Positions 6,044 through 12,606 of a DNA stretch of 14,016 bases are shown in pieces (the stretch's first letter is position 1; each line of letters opens with the position of its first letter). Source of the stretch: Thermoplasmata archaeon (GTDB taxonomy: Archaea; Thermoplasmatota; Thermoplasmata; Thermoplasmatales; Thermoplasmataceae). The notes beneath the pieces were generated by a model. That model was given only the letters and a program-made list of their open reading frames with translations, was not told the origin of the DNA and searched no databases. Where the stretch lies: NCBI GenBank assembly GCA_021797295.1, contig JAKAAA010000020.1, forward strand, positions 1 through 14,016, given 5' to 3'. The position numbers and the translations under genes are program-made.

Positions 6044-6337
6044 TTACTTTTTACTCCCGATCATTTTGATAATTATTTCATAATTTTTCTGGTAATAATC
6101 AGAAAGAAAATAAATGCTTCCATAACCCTGGCCCTCTCTCCTGATTATACCGTTATCAAGAAGTACTTTTATATGGTGCTCCACTGTTCGGTAATTGGCT
6201 CCCAGATCCAGCGATATCTGGTTTATATTACCTGGTTCTTTATGAATATACTCAATAATTTTTACCCTTGTATTTCCCCCGCGGGTTGCCATAAGAAGCC
6301 ACCATAGTATTCTGTGATATTCATCAGGAAAATCCAT
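6044..6337 (-). CDS. Winged helix-turn-helix transcriptional regulator (ArsR-like)
   Basis: A protein of 97 residues. An N-terminal helix (EYHRILWWLLMATRGGNTR) leads into the winged helix. The HTH is at about 37-61 (INQISLDLGANYRTVEHHIK, recognition helix RTVEHHIKVLLDNG) and the beta wing follows (IIRREGQGYGSIYFLSD, 64-80). The 'ATRGG.TR.KI' start followed by 'YRTVEHHIKVL..NG' is a pattern typical of many archaeal ArsR-type regulators. No cysteine is present, so metal or thiol sensing in the ArsR manner is not supported. The next genes on the same strand encode an NTF2-like exported protein and a small membrane protein, which are candidate targets or signalling partners. The promoter spacing indicates a leaderless message. 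Confidence 0.85.
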   Translation of the reverse strand: MDFPDEYHRILWWLLMATRGGNTRVKIIEYIHKEPGNINQISLDLGANYRTVEHHIKVLLDNGIIRREGQGYGSIYFLSDYYQKNYEIIIKMIGSKK

Positions 6338-6354
6338 TGAATTTGTTATGTAGG

Positions 6355-6366
6355 TTTAAATATAAA
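6355..6366 (-). promoter_or_regulatory. TATA box for the winged-helix regulator
   Basis: TTTATATTTAAA on the minus strand, centred about 24 bases before ATG 6337. This is leaderless spacing. Confidence 0.5.
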
Positions 6367-6405
6367 TATTTTGAATTTTCAACTTAAGATAAAAATATAA
6401 ATTTA

Positions 6406-7851
6406 TTATTGCTGGGTTTTCATATTGAATTCACCGGCATCTTTTAGTATTTCAGGATGCTTATTCTTATAATATAATGTCACTATAAGACCACCCGCAA
6501 GTATCCACACTATGGTTACAATGAATGATGCGAAATAGGCATCGTTTACGGCACTGGGCGCTGTCAAAAACTTTGTGAAAATATCGCTCATAGTGTAGTA
6601 AAGAACTATAAGGCCTACTATTGTTGCCACCGTGGGAAGGATTCCATGTTTTAATAGGCTGAATTTATTGACCCTCTTGGTGTATATTGTAAGGGAACTA
6701 TTTGCAAGCATATGTACGATGATTATGGAAATACCGGTTCCGGCCTCCAGAACAAAAGCGGCACTCAATGGACCGTAAATCAACCCCATGGTCACATCAA
6801 GAACGAACGATAGCAATGCCCATATCACAACCGCATTGGCGGGCGAATGATGTTTTGGATTGATCTTTCCTACCGTTGCAGGGAAAATAACATTATCCCT
6901 GGCAGCTGAATACCACCACCGGCTAACGGCAGTAGCCTTTGATACTCCGTTTGAAAAGTAACTGTTGATTGTAAATATTATCAGCAGTACTAGACCAACT
7001 GGCCCAAGATAGTTATAAAACACTGTTAACCCCGCGTCGTGATGGGCAGAAAATGATGTTATACTACTTACACCCCAGCCAACTGTCAATGCATAGGCTG
7101 CAGGAATAAGTGCTATTGCTGTAAGAATCATTGCAAAGATTATGGATTTCCCTATATTCTTTTTCGGTTTTGTAATCTCTTCTGATACCGTTGTAACAAC
7201 ACCGGAACCTGTAAAATCAAGTATGGAGAATACAGAAGCAAACATGATAGATGAAAATCCGATACTGTATGGACCGGATATTTCAAATGGAATGACTGAA
7301 TTGTGCCCGCCCACTTTTATAATTATAATTATTGAGCCTATTAACAGGAACATCACTTCAAGCAATCCCGTGATTGCTGTATAGTTTAAAGAGGGTCTAA
7401 TTCCAAGATATGTAACAACGATGATGAAGGCAGTAAATATACCTGCAAAGAGTATCCAGAGATATGGAATCGACGTTACCTCAGGAGCCATCAGGAATAT
7501 AAAACTGGAAAGACCCAGTATTCCGAATGCAGCACCGGTAATATCATAGTACATGAAACTCAATGCCGTAATAGGTCCAAAATGCCCCTTATCAGTAGCA
7601 CCGGCTGCATAGGCATAATAACTCCCAGAGTTTGATTTTAACTTAGAAAATTCATATGGAGTTATCATCCATAATGCGTATATTATCCAGCCAATTATTA
7701 CAGAAAGCACTGTCTGAGCGCCCGAGATGGAAAATGACGCTACAAGAAGTATAGCTATATCGGCTGCAGGCGCCACCTGCCCCAGAGATTGAAAAGTACC
7801 CTGGAGAAGCCCGACAGAGTTTCTTTTTAATTTGGTGTGCGTTATAACCAT
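6406..7851 (-). CDS. APC-superfamily amino acid permease
   Basis: A protein of 481 residues with about 12 membrane helices, the normal size for amino acid-polyamine-organocation permeases. The first helix has the broken, glycine-containing motif SLGQVAPAADIA, typical of the substrate site in APC transporters. SVFSILDFTGSG with EEITKPKKNIGKSI is the conserved sixth-helix region and the following loop (F..F.G.......E..P.R..P.A). SNGVSKATAVSRWWYSAARDNVIFP is the conserved eighth-helix/loop segment. The substrate cannot be named; amino acid uptake by proton symport is the family norm. A TATA element lies about 25 bases before the ATG. An AGGTG also sits 7 bases before it, so the start could serve either initiation mode. 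It stands alone, between the thioredoxin operon and the regulator gene. Confidence 0.9.
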   Translation of the reverse strand: MVITHTKLKRNSVGLLQGTFQSLGQVAPAADIAILLVASFSISGAQTVLSVIIGWIIYALWMITPYEFSKLKSNSGSYYAYAAGATDKGHFGPITALSFMYYDITGAAFGILGLSSFIFLMAPEVTSIPYLWILFAGIFTAFIIVVTYLGIRPSLNYTAITGLLEVMFLLIGSIIIIIKVGGHNSVIPFEISGPYSIGFSSIMFASVFSILDFTGSGVVTTVSEEITKPKKNIGKSIIFAMILTAIALIPAAYALTVGWGVSSITSFSAHHDAGLTVFYNYLGPVGLVLLIIFTINSYFSNGVSKATAVSRWWYSAARDNVIFPATVGKINPKHHSPANAVVIWALLSFVLDVTMGLIYGPLSAAFVLEAGTGISIIIVHMLANSSLTIYTKRVNKFSLLKHGILPTVATIVGLIVLYYTMSDIFTKFLTAPSAVNDAYFASFIVTIVWILAGGLIVTLYYKNKHPEILKDAGEFNMKTQQ

Positions 7852-7872
7852 AAATACACCTATATGTACTAT

Positions 7873-7880
7873 ATTTAAAT
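7873..7880 (-). promoter_or_regulatory. TATA box for the APC permease
   Basis: ATTTAAAT centred about 25 bases before ATG 7851. The rest of the 215-base gap up to 8066 is very AT-rich and holds no gene. Confidence 0.45.
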
Positions 7881-8066
7881 AGTATAAAGGTTTTTCGTTT
7901 TAGAAACAAAGATTTTATATAATTATAATAGTAATATAATCTAAAATTATGACATATATTAATTGCGTGTATAAGGAATTTATATAATTAAAGGATTAAA
8001 TGCTGTGATGATAGAATTATAATAAAAAAATTAGAACTATGGAGAATACAGGATTATTTTAGCTTA

Positions 8067-9023
8067 CTAATGTTTTATAAGTTTCCAGTCACTTTTTGCT
8101 GCAACCTTGCCCTTGAGATTCTGGACATAATTATATGCAGATAATGCCGCAGTTGCTCCCTGACCAGCAGAAATTACTGCCTGCTTATAGGGTGTATCTG
8201 TGACATCTCCACAGGCAAATATTCCAGTATGTGAGGTTCTGCCGAATTTATCCACGACTATTTCATTGCCTTTGTTCAATTCAACAAGGTTCTTAACTAA
8301 ACCTGTTTTTGCTATATAGCCCATTTCGGCAAATACAGCGTCGATTTTCAGTTCATTTGTTTTTCCTGAAGATTTATTCTTAAATGTCACTGATTCAACG
8401 GATTTTTCACCGTTAACTGATTCAAGGGTGCTGTCAAAATAAATCTCCTTATTTTTAATTCCGTTGACAGTATCCAGCAATAATTCGTCACCGGCAAGTT
8501 TCTTAGCGTTTGTGATATAGAAAACTTTTCTTGCAACTGAAGATAGATACACAAGAGCCTCAAGAGCATGACTTCCATTGCCGACCACTGCCACTTCTCT
8601 TCCCCTGAACAGTGGTCCGTCGCATATTGCGCAATAAGAAATTCCATGACCTTTTAACCTGGATTCTCCTGGAACATTAAGATCTCGTGGAGTTTTACCG
8701 AAGGCAAGTATAAGGGACAGTGCAGAAAATTCCGAATTACCAGTTCTCACTTTGAATCTGTCATCTTCCATATCCACGGAAACGACCTCGTCGTATACAA
8801 ATTCTGTCCCGTAGTATACTGCCTGTTCCTTGAATTTATTGGTAAGTTCGAATCCACCGATCATATCAAATCCGGGATAGTTCTGGATATCAGTGGTCAA
8901 CAGCGCCTGTCCACCTATATCCTTGGTGGTTACCAGTGTTTTCATCCCCTGCCTGGCTGAATATATTGCAGCGGTAAGGCCAGCAGAGGCTCCGCCGATA
9001 ATTAAAATATCATAGGTTTCCAT
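8067..9023 (-). CDS. trxB: Thioredoxin reductase-type flavoprotein without canonical NADPH motifs
   Basis: A protein of 318 residues, the normal length of low-Mr thioredoxin reductase. The FAD Rossmann motif IGGASAG is at 9-15, the redox centre CAIC at 131-134 (in SYCAICDGPLF) and the second FAD motif ACGDV at 270-274. The NADPH domain departs from consensus: G-G-G-x-S-A is replaced by GNGSHALEA (148-156), and the HRR...R element that holds the 2'-phosphate by TNAKKLAG (171-178). Thermoplasma acidophilum TrxR is reported to reduce its thioredoxin yet not use NADPH or NADH; this protein fits that type. The ATG at 9023 is preferred over the ORF's upstream ATG at 9083 because it starts at the conserved YDILIIGG region. 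It lies 10 bases after the thioredoxin stop, in one operon. Confidence 0.93.
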   Translation of the reverse strand: METYDILIIGGASAGLTAAIYSARQGMKTLVTTKDIGGQALLTTDIQNYPGFDMIGGFELTNKFKEQAVYYGTEFVYDEVVSVDMEDDRFKVRTGNSEFSALSLILAFGKTPRDLNVPGESRLKGHGISYCAICDGPLFRGREVAVVGNGSHALEALVYLSSVARKVFYITNAKKLAGDELLLDTVNGIKNKEIYFDSTLESVNGEKSVESVTFKNKSSGKTNELKIDAVFAEMGYIAKTGLVKNLVELNKGNEIVVDKFGRTSHTGIFACGDVTDTPYKQAVISAGQGATAALSAYNYVQNLKGKVAAKSDWKLIKH

Positions 9024-9033
9024 GTTCGATCTT

Positions 9034-9390
9034 TTATGCCAGATTTTTGATTTTCTGAACAAGGACTTCCTTTGGAACCACACCTATGGACACATCAACA
9101 GGTTTTCCATTTTTGAAGAACATAATTGTAGGAATGCTCTCTATTCTCAGGGCCCTTGATGTAACAGGGTTCTCATCAACATTAACTTTACCGAAATTTG
9201 CAATCTCTGCGTACTCCCTGGAGAGTTCATCAACAACAGGTGAAATATACCTGCATGGGGCGCACCATGCCGCCCAGAGATCTATTACTGATAGCTTTGG
9301 AGAGCTTACAAATGATTTAAAATTCCCATCGTTTAACTCAATCGGCCCTTCTTTTCCTGGATTTTTTCCGAATATATTTTTGTTTTCCAT
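9034..9390 (-). CDS. trxA: Thioredoxin
   Basis: A thioredoxin-fold dithiol protein of 118 residues that reduces protein disulfides. The active site WCAPC is at 42-46 in IDLWAAWCAPCRYISP, the buried-region strand FGKVNVDENP near 66-75, and the cis-proline loop SIPTIMFFKNG has P87. A lysine- and glycine-containing extension of about 20 residues precedes the fold. The ATG at 9390 is chosen because a perfect GAGGTG stands 6 bases before it; the in-frame ATG at 9411 has none. It is the first gene of an operon with the reductase, and the pair is divergent from a winged-helix regulator gene. Confidence 0.96.
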   Translation of the reverse strand: MENKNIFGKNPGKEGPIELNDGNFKSFVSSPKLSVIDLWAAWCAPCRYISPVVDELSREYAEIANFGKVNVDENPVTSRALRIESIPTIMFFKNGKPVDVSIGVVPKEVLVQKIKNLA

Positions 9391-9396
9391 TTTATA

Positions 9397-9402
9397 CACC
9401 TC
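9397..9402 (-). promoter_or_regulatory. Shine-Dalgarno site of trxA
   Basis: GAGGTG, fully complementary to the archaeal 16S rRNA 3' end, 6 bases before ATG 9390. It decides the start codon and shows that this message has a leader. Confidence 0.8.
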
Positions 9403-9451
9403 TGAGAACACACACTGTTAATGTGCCTCCGATTAATTCCATATTCATGAA

Positions 9452-9461
9452 GGATATATAA
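9452..9461 (-). promoter_or_regulatory. TATA box of the trxA-trxB operon
   Basis: TTATATATCC on the minus strand. Transcription would begin near 9431-9433, giving a leader of about 40 bases with the GAGGTG site. It is 10 bases from the inverted repeat at 9471-9499. Confidence 0.45.
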
Positions 9462-9470
9462 CTGTATTGT

Positions 9471-9499
9471 ATGATATTGTATTTGCTGTGCAATATCAT
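9471..9499. promoter_or_regulatory. Candidate operator: 9+9 inverted repeat between trxA and the regulator gene
   Basis: ATGATATTG (9471-9479) and its exact complement CAATATCAT (9491-9499) are separated by 11 bases. The half-site centres are 20 bases apart, about two helix turns, as suits a dimeric winged-helix protein on one face of the DNA. The right arm runs into the TATA box of the regulator gene and the left arm lies just upstream of the trxA TATA box, so one bound protein could affect both promoters. Confidence 0.6.
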
Positions 9500-9505
9500 T
9501 ATATA
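9498..9505 (+). promoter_or_regulatory. TATA box for the divergent winged-helix regulator
   Basis: ATTATATA centred about 25 bases before ATG 9526, leaderless spacing. It overlaps the end of the inverted repeat by two bases. Confidence 0.55.
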
Positions 9506-9525
9506 GAACTTAGTAATATACAGGT

Positions 9526-9894
9526 ATGGGATCATTCAACCAGATTCTTGATGAAAGCGCCACTTGTCGTGACATATTTGAGTATTTTTTTGATCTCTCA
9601 CCCAGTGATATCAATGTGCTTTATTTACTGGAAACCGGAAAATCTGAGACTGTTGATGATATTGCACTGCGGTTAAAGAGAGACCGTACCACCGTTTTCA
9701 GATCTCTACAGCGGCTTGTCAGGTCTGAGCTGGTTTCAAAAAGAAAACAGTGCATGGAAAAGGGAGGATATTATTATTCGTATCTCAGGATCAATCCAGA
9801 AAAAATTATTGATCTGGTAAATAAGAAGGAGAGAGAATTTCATCGGGTCCTCCAGTGCCTGTTAAATGATATCAACAGCGATTTCGATAAATAG
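9526..9894 (+). CDS. Winged helix-turn-helix regulator (TrmB/MarR-like), divergent from trxA
   Basis: A protein of 122 residues. After an N-terminal helix, the winged helix runs from about 25 to 90: SPSDINVLYLLETG, TVDDIALRLKRDRTTVFRSLQRLV (HTH with recognition helix RTTVFRSLQRLV), then a wing SELVSKRKQCMEKGGYYYSYLRI. A C-terminal helix (PEKIIDLVNKKEREFHRVLQCLLNDI) probably dimerises it. It has three cysteines (C14, C76 in the wing, C111 in the dimer helix). Thiol-based redox sensing is therefore possible, which suits its position opposite the thioredoxin operon, but no known redox-sensor motif is recognised. Predicted to bind the inverted repeat in its own promoter. The message is likely leaderless, and a run of six T at 9920-9925 may end it. 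Confidence 0.85.
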   Translation: MGSFNQILDESATCRDIFEYFFDLSPSDINVLYLLETGKSETVDDIALRLKRDRTTVFRSLQRLVRSELVSKRKQCMEKGGYYYSYLRINPEKIIDLVNKKEREFHRVLQCLLNDINSDFDK

Positions 9895-9954
9895 AATTAT
9901 AACAACGATAATATACATGTTTTTTATACGATTCATTTCTTACTTAAAGGAAAA

Positions 9955-9962
9955 TCTTATTT
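9955..9962 (+). promoter_or_regulatory. TATA box for inorganic pyrophosphatase
   Basis: TCTTATTT element centred about 25 bases before ATG 9984. It supports that start, with a leaderless message, over the in-frame TTG at 9975. Confidence 0.45.
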
Positions 9963-9983
9963 AGCTAGAAACCATTGGGTTAT

Positions 9984-10490
9984 ATGAAATTTGATGTACA
10001 GACAGGGGACTTTCCTGAGACTTTTTATGCTTTTATAGAAATACCTCAGGGTGCAAACACGAAGCTTGAATATAAACCTGAAGTTGACAATATAGTACTG
10101 GACAGGATACTATTTACATCCATGGTTTATCCGACAAACTATGGTTTTATATTAAACACCAGGGGTAAGGATGGAGACCCACTGGATGTTCTTGTATTAG
10201 CATCGGTTCCCATACCATCCGGTACCATAGTCAAATGCAGGGCTGTAGGCATTGCCCAGATGAGTGATGAGGAGGGGTCTGATAATAAGGTTATGGCAGT
10301 TCCAGTTGACAAGGTCGATCCTAACTCAGTTACAATTAAGGATATAGACAGTTTCGGGGATGCCTTAAAAAATAAAATAAAGCACTTCTTCCAGCATTAT
10401 AAAGAACTTGAAAAGGGGAAATTCATGACTTTCCATGGATATGCCGGTAGGGAAGAGGCATTAAAGGAAATAAAGGAGTCACTTTTATAA
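9984..10490 (+). CDS. ppa: Inorganic pyrophosphatase, family I
   Basis: Hydrolyses pyrophosphate to two phosphates in the cytoplasm, pulling biosynthetic reactions forward. The protein is 168 residues, normal for prokaryotic family I enzymes. The metal-binding signature DGDPLDVLV is at 63-71. Upstream are the substrate-contact region KLEYKPEVDNIVLDR (27-41) and YPTNYGFI (49-56). Downstream are the acidic segment MSDEEGSDNKV (93-103) and the helix NKIKHFFQHYKELEKGK (130-146). All the expected blocks are present, so it should be active with Mg2+. An in-frame TTG nine bases upstream would add three residues but lacks support. Single-gene unit. Confidence 0.96.
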   Translation: MKFDVQTGDFPETFYAFIEIPQGANTKLEYKPEVDNIVLDRILFTSMVYPTNYGFILNTRGKDGDPLDVLVLASVPIPSGTIVKCRAVGIAQMSDEEGSDNKVMAVPVDKVDPNSVTIKDIDSFGDALKNKIKHFFQHYKELEKGKFMTFHGYAGREEALKEIKESLL

Positions 10491-10545
10491 ATTATAACTT
10501 TTGTTCAAATAAAAAGATTTTTTAGCACTATATATTAACCATTCT

Positions 10546-11127
10546 ATGAGCAATAAAAAGTTCCTGATTGGTTTTATTGGACCACTTATTACGATTTTAC
10601 TTATATTTCTTGATGTTGGTATTTCTCCCTATTTTTCATGGTATAAGAATTCTTTGAGCAGCCTTGGCATACACAGATATTTTTTTATTTTTGATTCGGC
10701 GGTGATCATCGGTGGCATATCTATTTTCATATTTGCCTTATTTCTTTATAAATATCTTGCCGTAAAAATGCTTTCCATTGCATTCATAATGACCGGGGCA
10801 GTATCCCTGTTCTTGATAGGAATTTTTGATGAGAATTTTGGGAATATACATCTGGCAATAGCAGTGATATACTTCATATTCACACCTATAGGAATAATAT
10901 TATTCAGCCTTTACAGAATTAAACCATTCCTCAGTTATTACGGCTATATTTCAGGAATTCTGTCACTGGTAATAATCATTTTCGGCATATTCGCACTATT
11001 CGGATACATTAATGTGAAAATAGGGCTTTCGGTTACAGAGATGCTCGAGGCAATATTGCTTTCCTCCTGGTCTTCACTAGTAGGAATTTACCTTTGCAGT
11101 CATCCCTCGAAATTAATGAAAAATTAG
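10546..11127 (+). CDS. DUF998-family membrane protein
   Basis: A protein of 193 residues with about six membrane helices. The DUF998 pattern is visible: an opening G-rich helix, the loop SWYKNSLSSLGIH (31-43, the 'Y....SLS.LG' block), IGIFDENFGNIH (91-102) with the family's conserved His, and further helices. The family function is not established. The promoter is ambiguous: an A/T tract near 10515-10523 has the right spacing for a leaderless message, but it also contains six T that could end the pyrophosphatase transcript. The TAG stop overlaps the stop of the convergent sugar kinase gene by four bases. Confidence 0.82.
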   Translation: MSNKKFLIGFIGPLITILLIFLDVGISPYFSWYKNSLSSLGIHRYFFIFDSAVIIGGISIFIFALFLYKYLAVKMLSIAFIMTGAVSLFLIGIFDENFGNIHLAIAVIYFIFTPIGIILFSLYRIKPFLSYYGYISGILSLVIIIFGIFALFGYINVKIGLSVTEMLEAILLSSWSSLVGIYLCSHPSKLMKN

Positions 11128-12125
11128 ATTTCACTATCAATAAAATTTTCTATTAACCTGGTTCCCTTTCCATCGAACTTCAAACGTATAACAAATTCAG
11201 AAAGCTCTCTCATTTTATTCTGTAATCTGTTTATATTTTCCGGTTCTGTTAAAATTAAAATAAAACCTTCAGATCCGCCACCGAGAAGCTTTGCTGATCT
11301 TGCTCCATTTTTAAAGGCATAATCTATCATCCGTTCTATTCTCTCATTGGATACACTACTACCAAGAGTTTTTTTAATTTTCCAGCCCTCATTAACAATA
11401 GAACAAAACGCATCACGATTTTCTGACATCACTGCCCGGCTCATCTGGAATGCCATATCCCTTATGGATTTTAATTTAGATGTAGTTTCCTCATCTCCAT
11501 TGGCTGATTTGCTTGCCTGTTCCTGCAACGATTTGGAACTTTCCCTGGTATGACCGGTGTATACCAGAATCATTGATTTTTCAAGTTGACGGACAAATGG
11601 TGTTTTTATATCAAACTTTTGAGTGGTTTCTCCCACACTGGTGAATTCCATATACTTTAATCCACCCACAGCTATTGCAAACGGATCCTGTTTTCCCAGT
11701 ATTATATTGAACTTTTCCTTTTCTGTAATGTATGATTTCCTTGCAAGTTCAAGGCAATCTATATTTTTCCCCTTGATGGTGTATATTGTTTTTATTATTC
11801 CATTAAGCAATGCAGAGCTGGAACCCAGTCCTGAACCGGGTGGCACATCACTGTTCATGATTAATCTCCCTGTTGTAATTCCCTCATCCATGAACATTCT
11901 GATTATCCTGTTTTCCATGGATGTATTATTTGATGATATAAGTGAAGTCTTAAGGAAATCCCTGGATGATATTTCCAGTGAGTTACCGTCATCTATATAA
12001 CGTATCATGATTCCACGATCAATGGTTGTATTTAAAACCGCACCACCGTATGTATCGAAAAAAGGTGTTATATCAGATCCACCACCGGCAAAGCTGATTC
12101 TTACAGGGCTGTAAACTGTAATCAT
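11124..12125 (-). CDS. GHMP-family sugar kinase (HddA/D-glycero-D-manno-heptose 7-P kinase-like)
   Basis: A protein of 333 residues. Motif 1 is the N-terminal SPVRISFAGGGSDITPFF with YGGAVLNTTID (6-36), characteristic of the HddA/fucokinase-like branch (COG2605). Motif 2, the ATP phosphate loop, is PPGSGLGSSSA at 95-105. The presumed catalytic aspartate is D147 in GKQDPFAIAVGG, and motif 3 is LGGGSEGFILIL at 281-292. All catalytic elements are present. It probably phosphorylates a sugar or sugar phosphate for surface glycans. Given the unusual mevalonate pathway of Thermoplasmatales, a mevalonate-related substrate cannot be excluded by inspection, although the motif 1 region favours a sugar. 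A TATA element about 25 bases before the ATG suggests a leaderless message. Confidence 0.85.
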   Translation of the reverse strand: MITVYSPVRISFAGGGSDITPFFDTYGGAVLNTTIDRGIMIRYIDDGNSLEISSRDFLKTSLISSNNTSMENRIIRMFMDEGITTGRLIMNSDVPPGSGLGSSSALLNGIIKTIYTIKGKNIDCLELARKSYITEKEKFNIILGKQDPFAIAVGGLKYMEFTSVGETTQKFDIKTPFVRQLEKSMILVYTGHTRESSKSLQEQASKSANGDEETTSKLKSIRDMAFQMSRAVMSENRDAFCSIVNEGWKIKKTLGSSVSNERIERMIDYAFKNGARSAKLLGGGSEGFILILTEPENINRLQNKMRELSEFVIRLKFDGKGTRLIENFIDSEI

Positions 12126-12144
12126 AAAAATATATGGAAACTTC

Positions 12145-12154
12145 CTATTAAAAG
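12145..12154 (-). promoter_or_regulatory. TATA box for the GHMP kinase
   Basis: CTTTTAATAG on the minus strand centred about 25 bases before ATG 12125. This is leaderless spacing. Confidence 0.45.
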
Positions 12155-12262
12155 GTTAAGTTTCAATTTTTGGTTCCGTCTAAGGTTTGACCGGGAATTC
12201 AATAAGTATTTATTTCTTTGTTTAATAAGGTATGCAAATTAAAATAATAGACGGTCTTAATA

Positions 12263-12571
12263 ATGATAGTATTCAATGTGAATTCGGGCATAGTTGAAAT
12301 TAAGGATTCCCTGGGTAAATTATTGGTTAATAAAACCCTGGTAATGAGATCATACAACGAAACAGTTTCATGCGATTCCGGCATGTGCGAGGTGGTTCAT
12401 GGAATCTCCCTGAAAATAAAAAGGCATTGCAACGATCCGGAAATGCTATATTTTATGAATGGAAATGTAGAGATTGCAATGGATCCTGGTATATATGACC
12501 TCCTTGAAACTGAAAACCTCTCGGTGGATAAGGAAAGAAACCTTACTATTGAAAGAAAACACCACAGATAA
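12263..12571 (+). CDS. Hypothetical 102-residue protein with a Cys/His cluster
   Basis: No family is recognised. The protein is soluble, with no membrane segment, and begins MIVFNVNSGIVEIKDSLGK. Its middle holds C37 and C42 (SCDSGMCEVVHG), H46, H55 and C56 (KRHCNDPEML), a spacing that could bind a metal ion or form disulfides. Predicted secondary structure is mainly short beta strands, and the C-terminus is charged (ERKHHR). The A/T-rich AAATTAAAATAATAG about 25 bases upstream could be its promoter, again leaderless. An in-frame stop lies just upstream, so the start cannot move far. It is divergent from the sugar kinase and ends 35 bases before the MFS exporter, on the same strand. Confidence 0.65.
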   Translation: MIVFNVNSGIVEIKDSLGKLLVNKTLVMRSYNETVSCDSGMCEVVHGISLKIKRHCNDPEMLYFMNGNVEIAMDPGIYDLLETENLSVDKERNLTIERKHHR

Positions 12572-12583
12572 ACTGAAAATCAA

Positions 12584-12589
12584 TTTATA
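12584..12589 (+). promoter_or_regulatory. TATA box for the MFS transporter
   Basis: TTTATA centred about 20-24 bases before the tandem ATGs at 12607 and 12610. The exporter therefore probably has its own leaderless message and does not depend on the preceding gene. Confidence 0.45.
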
Positions 12590-12606
12590 GCCTTTTAAGA
12601 TACATA

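Noticed and set aside
7914..7990. Direct repeat TTTATATAATTA at 7914-7925 and 7979-7990
   Set aside because: Two 12-base AT-only matches are expected in so AT-rich an intergenic stretch, and neither is placed as a promoter for a neighbouring gene.
8000..8066. C box-like GTGATGA suggesting a C/D box RNA
   Set aside because: No matching D box (CTGA) or internal D'/C' pair lies at a suitable distance.
9086..9421. Plus-strand 111-codon ORF opposite trxA
   Set aside because: It lies wholly antisense to thioredoxin with its WCAPC site and good ribosome site.
9975..9983. TTG start for pyrophosphatase
   Set aside because: The ATG at 9984 fits the TATA spacing and the usual family N-terminus.
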